Assembly (NCBI GenBank): GCA_963920575.1
Contig: OY986966.1
Location: 2,252,130 to 2,316,129, forward strand
Source: Narthecium ossifragum
Lineage: Eukaryota > Streptophyta > Magnoliopsida > Dioscoreales > Nartheciaceae
Direction: 5' to 3'
Length of the DNA: 64,000 bases
Positions 55,301 through 64,000 of the stretch are shown in pieces (the first letter of the stretch is position 1; the number at the start of each line of letters is the position of its first letter). A program made the translations under genes and the position numbers. The notes beneath the pieces were generated by a model, which ran no database searches, was not told where the DNA came from, and saw only the letters and a program-made list of their open reading frames with translations.

Positions 55301-58300
55301 GTTTGTTCTCATAGCCTGCCTTATCAACAAGTTGCCTACCCTTAAACATACATTGGGTTGTGGCTTTCCATGTGAAATTGAGTTAATGTCTTCCTCTTTA
55401 GGCTAGCACGTCTTCAGATCGTCGATGTATTCTTTCCTTGGATACACCATCTACATCAGTTTGCCTCCTCATTCAGCTTGAGAAACCTGCCACAGAAGAA
55501 GGAGGGGTCCCTCCATCAGTTTATTCTCGAAAAGAACCAGTAAGTCAAGAACAATATTCTTTAATTTTTCTAACTCGGGCACTTTTTTGTTTTGCTATTT
55601 TTCTGTACAAGACTTCAATTCTTTGCTTGTTTTGCATTGCTTTGACAAGATATGTTGTTTCCTTAGAGGATGAGTCATATTTATGTGTAGTAGAGCCTTT
55701 TCCAGATATTCATGATGTATGTACCTATAGTATGATGCTGTTTCTGCTGCTGGTCAGGTGTGCTGTTAGGGTTGTTACAAGAAATATTTCTTGGTATCTT
55801 GAAGCGTAACAGATTTAGTTTCTTTACATAACAGGTGCAACTTACTGAGAGAGAAAGACAAAAGCTGCAAGTTTGGTCCCAGATCATGCCTTACAGAGAG
55901 TCGTTTGCTTGGGCGATAGTTCCCTTGTTTGAGAATCGCAGTGTTGCAACTGCAGGTGGTGTCGCCTCTCCAAGCAGCCCCCTTGCGACCAGTGTATCTG
56001 GCTCAAGTTCCCACGATAGCATTGTTGAATCTGTCGCAAAGGTCACTTTAGATGGGAAGCTGGCCCAATATTCAAGTGGGAGCTCAGTTATTGTTGAGAT
56101 TTCAAACTTAAATAAGGTCAAAGAAAGCTACATGGAGGACTCGCTTCAGGTGCCTTTATCAATTATCTATTGATTATTTGTTTTTAATATGTGATCTTGC
56201 ATATGTTCCTGATTTATGTCTAGCACAATGTGATAATCTTATTTCTTGTCCATAATCTGTGAGCTATGGATGTATGTGTTAGTTGATTCATTAAAAAAAG
56301 TTAATTACTTACCAAGAGGTGGCAGAGTAGCATCTTAGTATTGCTGTGTCTCTACCTCAGAAGCTTTATGATGTCCCAGGGCTGACATCTACCTCTCAAA
56401 TTCATCTTAAAAGTAGATATCAAGCGTTGCAGTGTTGAGCTGCCTTCAGATTAAGCAGCCTCTGGAGACAATGTTGAATTTTTTTTAATGTATACAGGAC
56501 AAATCTATAAGCTAGTAAAACGGTTTCATTTTGCTACTTTTCCAGCTATGATTTGGAAGTTCCCATCCTGTTCCCATTTGTTCCAACATAACCGCAAGTT
56601 GCATCCACCGTTCCTGCGTCAGTACTTATGCTAGTTAGTTTTTTAAGGTTTTAAGTAGGACCTGTAAAATGTTTCTGACTAATTTAGTATGTATCCGTAC
56701 ATCCTAAAAGCACACCATCACCTTTGGAGCTTGTTCCTGATCCTGTAGCTATTTTTTTGGGTCTCGGTGCTTCCATTATCTTGTATTTTTTTCTTATCTA
56801 GCTTCTCAAAGCTCACTCTGATGACAAATTTGTCATTACCTATCCATTCCGAGTATGGGTTGTGTTGTTTAGCTAGAACATTTACACTCATGTATATAAA
56901 AGTGCAAAAAATGTTTTATTTATTTGTCGTTTTCATAAATCCGGGAACAGTTTCATTTGATGGTTTAGCTTTATGGATCCTTGGGAAATGTGAAGCATCC
57001 TGTAATTTGTCGCTTCTTTTGGTTACCATAAAAAAGTGTACTCGTCATATCTGGTTTTGGTAGACTGACAGTTCTGTTCAACTCTTTTAATAGTTTGTTC
57101 ATATACCTTGGGCTTAGCTCCTCACTAAACAATGCTCCTCCCCTTTCTTCTCGATGTTAGGATCCTAAGCGGAAGGTGCACAAGCCAGTCAAAGGAGTGC
57201 TAAGATTAGAGGTTGAAAAGCTACATGCTGTCCATCTTGATGCTGATAACATTTCTGATGCTGGAAGCCTGGGTAATGATTTAAATGATGCCAGTGATAG
57301 GTTTGCGGAATCTACTTCGACAAGGTACATGGGTCATGATCTGAATGGACGTCGGGTTAGTAACACAAAGGCTGCTGCTGTTGAGGCAAAAGAAGTGCAG
57401 AGTAATGGCTCGAATATGATGATGGCTGGCCATCCTGCCTACAGTAATGATGATGTACGCTGTCAATCTCTTCCTTCTTATTAGGTTTTGACACCATTGT
57501 CTGTCAAAAATAATGTGTTGCAATTTGTTCTTAGATGATATTAAATGAAAATTAAGATTTTATTGTTGAGCTGAAGCTGTCATTTAGCGCAGCATGGATG
57601 TGTGAATATCCATATGCATATGCAGTTCTTATCTTTAATGACCTGCTAATGTTGCTTTGGCAGATTCATGCTTTTGATTTTCGCATGATGACTAGAAGTG
57701 AGCCTTTCTCACAACTCCTACATTGTCTTTTTCTATACCCCTTGACCGTTAGTTTGAGCCGTAAAAGGAACTTATTCATTAGGGTGGAAATGAGAAAGGA
57801 TGATGGAGATATTCGTAAGCCACCACTGGAGGTATTTAATTTCTCTATTATGGTTGCCTTTCAGATATCTGACTTTAAGATGCCCGAAGTGTAAGTGTTT
57901 CTATTTTTCACGTCATCAGGCTATATATTCAAGAGATCCTGGAGCAGCACTTCAAAAATGGGCTCATACACAAGTTGCCACGGGATCTAGGATGGCATGC
58001 TACCATGATGAGATTAAAATTTGTCTCCCTGCTCTTTTATCACCCCAGCATCATCTTTTGTTCACATTTTTTCATGTTGATCTCCAAACAAAACATGAAG
58101 CTCCAAAGCCTGTAAGCTGTCTTCCTTTTAACTGTGTTCATATCTGCGTGTTAATTTAGTCTATTCCATGTTTGCATCTCCATTTGTCCTTAATATGATA
58201 GTTGTTTTAGTTATGCTAAAGTTTGTTCTGATCTCTCTTCCTACATGCAGGTTATAGTGGGATATGCAGCCCTACCATTGTCCACCCATTTTCAGTAGGT

Positions 58301-61300
58301 TTTCTTGGCATTGAAGCTTTAGTTGCATCATGGTTTTAGACGCCAATGTTAGATCTAGTGTTTCTTTACACTTGAAGTGGTGGGAATTGTTTAATGGCTT
58401 GTATTGCGTTGAATATGTTGGTTGCTGCAATTTTTTTTTCTAATTGGATTGTTCTTGCAATGTGATTGTTGCCCACAGTTGACAAAAGTTGTGATGTTCA
58501 ATGGTTGACCCATTGCTTAGTGAATTATTTTTTTTCAGCTCTTCAATTTTCCTTAAGAGTCCAGCTTTTCTAACAGGCTCTGTTCTGAGGATGTAATAGC
58601 CCACTTGCTTTTTCTCTAAAGATTTGTGATCTTATGTACTCGATAATAGTATTTGGTGGATTGGGCATATGTACATATGATAGTAAGCTTTAACTAACTC
58701 TTCTTTTGTTATTTCGAAGTTAGCTCTGAGTACTGGAGCGGCAAAACTCTCGCTGTTAGTCCATATGTAAAAATCTAATGCATAGGAGTCGCACCAACTA
58801 CGGGGAAACAAGTAGTGCTGATTCAGATATTTATGGGTGGTGTTAGCACCAAAACTGAACACACTTCACCATTGGCATGACCTCTTAGGCTCTTGGCACG
58901 GATAATAAACTAAGTTCACACTACAAGGTGAAGAATCTGTTAGGACAATTGTTTAACATGTGTTCTATTCTGCTGGAAAAAGGTCAGCTAGACTTTGGAG
59001 CTTGTTCCATGAATTGATGTATTAGTTTTTATTCCCTACCTGAATTTCCTGTAGAAAAGTTCAACTATATATGAAGCCCCATTGCATTTACAGTCCGGTG
59101 GCATACAGCATCATTTGTATCCTGTATTCATACTCAATAATCCACCTTTGTTGCCATTTTTCAGCTAATTTGTGTTTTGGTTGTTAATTTTTTTCCCCAA
59201 AACTGGCCTTGAGAAAACAATTCACAATATTATGTTGTGTCATATTGTTTCTTCTTGCAACTTGCAAAAGCTTTTGTTTTCTTTTTTTTTCCCCTGAATG
59301 TGCAAGATATCTGCCTTTCTAATTTTGCTGAAGATTTTTTTAATCTTCAAATTTGTTTCTGTTCTCATAACACTTCATTATGAAGCACCTGAGGCATTGA
59401 AAAACGTAATTTCTTCAGGCTGCAGTCTGATGTGTCAATACCAATTATGAGAGAGTTGGTTTCACATTACCTGCAAGATAGCGGCAAGGTATCTCCTACT
59501 CCAAATTTAGTTTTGTTTTCTGAGTGAGATCTGGCACAAGCAACAAAATATATATACAATAGGAAGCAGCATTGATTATTGGGCAGGCAGGAATATGTAT
59601 AGACATGCACAAAACTTTTAATCTGTTATTATATGCTACTTTCTTGTTAAAAATGATCGGGGACAAAGTCTCTAAGAGTAGATGCCACGTGGGTTACCAT
59701 GATCCATAAGCATGAGTTTTTGACTAGGTTTCTTATGTTGTTCTTTCTACACTGCAAAAATTAGCGGCAGTGTTTATTTTGCTAATTTGTCTTTTTGTTC
59801 GTGGCACTACTTGTTTTCTGATTTGTCTTGGCATCATCTTGTAGGAGAGATTGGATTATCTGGAAGATGGAAAGAATGCCTTTAGATTACGTTTGAAGCT
59901 ATGCTCCTCACTGTTCCCAGTAAATGAGCGTATTAGAGATTTTTTCCTTGAATACGACCGGCATATTCTTCGGACAAGTCCTCGTTGGGGTTCTGAACTT
60001 CTTGAGGTGCTTTTGTTGGATCAACTTTATGTTTTCCATGATATGGTGGTGCTTATGGTTGCTTGCTTATTTTTCTGAAAAAGATTGGGTTACTAACATG
60101 TAACCTCTTATTGGTTGAGCAAGTGCAATGTATACTAAGTTTTTAATAGTCCTATCCTTTCAATTTCCTCTTGTTTTCCCTCCTTTTCTGTTATCTCTTC
60201 CTCCTCACAAGTAGAAATATAATGTTAAATGAGCAATTGGACCTGCATTCTATTTGGGCATAAAATAACCTGATAAACTGTTGATGTGCAGGCAATCAAC
60301 AGTTTGAAGAATGTCGAATCGACTGCTTTGTTACAGTTCCTTCAACCAATTCTTAACATGCTTCTTCATCTCATTGGTGATGGTGGTGAAACTCTCCAGG
60401 TTTTTAGCTATCTGTGTTAAAATTTTCTTTTTATGTTTGGGATTCCTTTTGTCACCATACTTATTGACCTCATATCGATGGCCACTGATTGCCACTTCAC
60501 TTGTCGCCCACAACTCATATGCTGCTTCATTGATGCACGGCCTCTGTTTTCATTTTGATCTTTGTTGTTGCTCTCCTGCTTGTTTACAGGTTGCGGCCTT
60601 CAGAGCTATGGTGAACATTTTAACCCGGTAAGTGTTACAATATTTCCATCTGCTATATGGAATGGATTAGCCCCATAAATGAAATAAAGGCTCCCTTAGT
60701 TGTTCTGTTACTTAATTTGATGAAGCACTATACCATTGTTGTAGCTCAAGTATGACACCAGGTCACCGACCATTTTTTGATGCTTTTCAAAACCTTTGGA
60801 GCGCTAACTTTTATTTTCCTGTAATCCGACCTAACACCTTCTCTGTGCTTAAGGGTGATTCTAAATACACCACAAGAATTACTAAATTCACCACAATACT
60901 GTTCATTTGGTGTTTAACTCCCGAACATTATGTTACATGTTCGGTGGTTACTCACCGAAAACTGTGCAATTTTTACACAGTTCAGTGGTTGTCTACCGAA
61001 CACTATGTTCCATTGCCCACCCGAACAAAATAAAAAGTGTGGTGTACTTAGTAAAAAATTTGTATTTAGAATTACCCGTGCTTCAATTACTAGGCGACAT
61101 TCTACTGACATAGTAGTCTATAAAGCTGTTTAATTTTTTTTGTTGAAAAGCACCCATAATGTGCATTTAATGGATGACTGCTAGAAACATAATCAGAATT
61201 TATCGAAATTTTGGGTTTTGATACTGGCTAGAGTGCTCATCATATTTCAACACCCTGTTTCTCCAACCATCACTGTCATCTGTTGATTCAATTTGGAGGC

Positions 61301-63410
61301 CTAACATAAGAGTCAACCTTTTAGTTTTTGTTAGATGCATTGTTCTATAGATGCTCAAATTTATGCTACCCTTTATATACTCGTCGCATTTTTAACTGTC
61401 TGGAAATCTGTCCTTCAGAGAAGCAAGAACTCTGATAGAGGTCGCACATCTGGACATCTGTAGTGTACAGATTTTCAGCATGAATTGCTTGAAATATAGT
61501 GGATTTTCAGATGGCTCCTAAATAAATCATATTTGGAGGAAATCTTGAATTTAGAGGATTGTTGACTTTATGGCTTAAAAGGTCCTGATGTATTCGATTG
61601 TTTAATTTTCAATTAGCGACATCTGAGGAGAGAACACATACTGACTCTTATTGCATTAGTTGTTCTAGTTATAAAAATAATGACTTTTTCGCTTTCAATG
61701 TAATGGTGTGGCTACTTTTGGCAGATCTAGGGCATATTTTTATTTATTAGGACATCATGGAAGCTATTTTTCGCTTTTCTCCTAATCCAATCTTTAATGC
61801 TTTAGTTATAGCGACTATTTATTATTTTGGTACCTTTTTCAATCGTAGCATGAATGGACATCTCTGATTATGGGAAGCATCTGATATAACAAAGTTCAAT
61901 GTCGTGGATTTCTTAACATTTTCCGTGTGAAAACAAAATCAAGCAACTGTGTAATGTGGTGTAAAATGCAAAAGATGACTTCATTTTGTATGTTTATTTT
62001 GTTACAGATTTCAAACAGCTTATATGTTTGCTAAGAAGTATTCGGGGAGATATCTGATGTGAAGAGTTTAATGTTGACAATTTCTTAACTGATTTCCCTG
62101 TGGAAAAAATCATGCTTGTATACATCAATTGCACATTCAAGTGGCTTTTATATTTTTCTCTGAACAACCATGATGTGCAGGGTGCAACAAGAGTCATCTG
62201 TTGGTGCTGAAAGAAATAGGTTTCTTGTGAACTATGTTGATTGCGCGTTCGATGATTTTGGTGGTCGGCAAGTACCAGTTTATCCTGGCTTATCTACAGT
62301 TTGGGGTAGCTTGGCCCGAAGTAAGGTGAGTTTGGAAAAAAAATCTTGCCTATTCAAAACATCAACAAAACTTTCGTAAATGCTTTGACTTTTGTTTATT
62401 AATTCGAGACAAACTTCTTACTTAGTTGACATGAATGCCTCTACTCTTTTGAACTTCAGTGCAACATGGAATTTTTGGACATTTCTCCCTGTCAAGTCCT
62501 GCTTGTTCGAAAACGTTCTGTCATGAAGTTTGATTGTTCGCTCATTCTGATGCTATTGATGACAACCTTGGATTGATTTAATTTAGGCGAATACAAATTT
62601 TTCATGCAACAATTCTCATTGTCACTGGTTGCATTCAGAAGTTGTCAAAATCATCTTCCTTTCCCATTGCACAAGGCGTAGTCTGCTCTCAAGCAGACTT
62701 TGCAAATTGGTCTGAGCACTGTTTAATTACAATTACCATTTCCTCTTGTCCTTTGTGAGGTTGAACATGTTTAGGTGCATTTCTTCCATATTTATGTGAA
62801 CTACTAACACTTCATTTTACAATGGCAATGAAGCCATTGAGGTCCAGATATTACGCTGGTTGTTTGGTGCTCCCCATTGTTACTAAGAAAGGAGTTAATG
62901 TGTCAGTTGACATCTCAGATCTGGTCCTTGCCACCTCTTCAGGTGACGAGACATGTTGGTCTATTCAAAGGACAGTACACTGATTGTTCTTCAGCTGGTT
63001 CACGGTTAGACACATAACCTTTGACTTTAACAATGTCAAAGGGCACTGATGATAACAAGTTTTCTCGAGCTTGTGCTTTTGGTAAAATAATTCTAATATG
63101 AGAAATGTTTCTCTTCAGTTTTGTTGTTATTGCTAGCAGGCTTTATGGTTTAGTTTGGTGGCTTTCAGACTGAGCATGCTTTTCATGTTGACATTTCACG
63201 TGTAAATTTTTGCACATACCTGTATTAACTTTTTTGATAATATCTTACAATGTTTTTGTGTTGCACTCTTTTTTGTTGGATAGGCTAAGGGCTATCGAGT
63301 TGGACCTGTTTATGACGATGTGTTGGCAATGGCATGGTTTTTCTTGGAGCTAATTGTCAAGTCAATGGCATTAGAGCAGAGTCGTCTTTTCTACCACAAT
63401 CTTCCTTTAG
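52327..63410 (+). CDS. SPIKE1-like DOCK-family guanine nucleotide exchange factor (5' part, 18 coding exons)
   Basis: SPIKE1 is the plant DOCK protein. It activates ROP GTPases and links them to actin through the WAVE/SCAR complex. Coding exons: 52327-52410, 53373-53535, 53614-53741, 54701-54810, 54940-54995, 55097-55194, 55402-55539, 55835-56149, 57161-57454, 57664-57831, 57920-58111, 58251-58294, 59419-59488, 59845-60006, 60292-60399, 60590-60627, 62181-62325 and 63284-63410. All introns are GT-AG and the frame closes throughout, giving 813 residues. The start MEELSSNVHRFRKIPRQSLA is followed by LEQWPHLNELVQCYKADWVK and FEGPDTDIET, hallmarks of SPIKE1. The DOCK C2 (DHR-1) domain lies at about 495-640 (KRNLFIRVEMRKDDGDIRKP, LLFTFFHVDLQTKHEAPKPV). 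The catalytic DHR-2 lies beyond the window. The donor after 53741 (GAG|GTGAAC) is the least certain junction. Confidence 0.93.
52543..52623 (+). repeat. Two-copy 42-bp tandem repeat in an SPIKE1-like intron
   Basis: TCAATTCAGATARATAGCTA followed by TCTCGYGGAAGTCATACAT occurs at 52543-52581 and 52585-52623, with two differences. Confidence 0.85.
60853..61077. mobile_element. 225-bp MITE in an SPIKE1-like intron
   Basis: The ends are inverted: GGGTGATTCTAAATACA on the left, and on the right TGTATTTAGAATTACCC, whose reverse complement is GGGTAATTCTAAATACA. The flanks are GTGCTTAA (60845-60852) and GTGCTTCA (61078-61085), a 7/8 match that fits an 8-9-bp target duplication of hAT or Mutator type. 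The core is non-coding and has internal inverted ACCGAA / TTCGGT words. It lies in the intron between coding exons 60590-60627 and 62181-62325. Confidence 0.8.
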
Positions 63411-64000
63411 GTAGACTTTCCATTTACGTAGATTCCTATCTCTAGTTCTTCCTGATTCTTATGTCACGTAATAGTTTTGCTTTCCTAAATTTGTGGTGAT
63501 TTCTTATCTAGATTTCATTTCTGCATATATATCTTGCTCACCTGTCTTGTGAATTGTTAAACCAAAGTGTATTAATTTACTTTTACAATTTTGCTCTTTG
63601 ATGTGTGCACACACAACATTCTTTTGTTGATTCAGAAGTTCTGATAGGAAAAACACCAACCATAACTTTTGTTACTTTTAAGTCGCTTCCTGAAAATAAC
63701 TTAATGTCAATATTTGTCATAGAGAAAGCATATCCTTTTGGTGTCCTCCAGCAACCATATCCACTCAATTGTTTTGTTCAATAAATATTATTCACATCCT
63801 TTTATTCATGGATTATGGAATGTTGAATTCAATAACCATACCAAATAAAAGTCGATTAGATTACAAGAAGAATGGCGTTGATTGTCATAGATATATCAAA
63901 TTTTAAATGACTGTATATGATGTTCTAATTAACTCAATGAATTGGCTTATTTCTATTTCGGCATGAGTTGCATACAGAGATAAATCATATATCTAATTGA
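63411..64000 (+). other. SPIKE1-like intron running off the window
   Basis: Begins with donor GTAGAC after phase-1 exon end CTTCCTTTAG. No further SPIKE1 exon is found before position 64000. Confidence 0.7.

Overview
This window is plant nuclear DNA. It holds long introns, TA and GA microsatellites, many transposable elements, a plant tRNA, and plant-specific genes: a NAC transcription factor, a long pentatricopeptide-repeat (PPR) protein and a SPIKE1-type DOCK exchange factor. The coding sequence is not strongly GC-biased, so a grass is unlikely. A non-grass monocot or another angiosperm fits, but the species cannot be fixed from the sequence alone.

Layout. 1-5.3 kb: intergenic, with a minus-strand tRNA-Val(CAC) and several short tandem repeats. 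5.3-6.7 kb: a complete three-exon NAC gene of the NAP/NAC029 type on the minus strand, with ABRE/G-box motifs upstream. 10.4-18.4 kb: an endogenous plant pararetrovirus (Caulimoviridae-like) with about 470-bp terminal direct repeats and three decayed reading frames (movement protein; coat-protease-reverse transcriptase-RNase H polyprotein; a third protein of unknown function). 21.06-35.70 kb: a hAT transposon remnant split by a complete, young Athila-type LTR retrotransposon (21100-34807, minus strand, 1622-bp LTRs, TSD ATAAA). 36.6-39.9 kb: an intronless P-class PPR gene on the plus strand. 40-49 kb: intergenic, with MITE-like elements, a solo LTR (44528-45971, TSD CTACT) and a Myb/SANT-like pseudogene. 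49.2-64 kb: the 5' half of a SPIKE1 (DOCK-family ROP-GEF) gene on the plus strand. It has 18 coding exons here and runs off the right edge.

The host genes are unrelated neighbours and do not form a pathway. The most unusual structure is in the Athila element. The palindrome GGATCGATCC occurs about 30 times: as five dyads with exactly 21-bp spacing just upstream of the TATA box in each LTR, and again in an array just upstream of the element's extra ORF. Other points of interest are the pararetrovirus terminal repeats, which end inside the tRNA primer-binding site, and a four-copy tandem array made from the first exon and intron 1 of the SPIKE1 gene.
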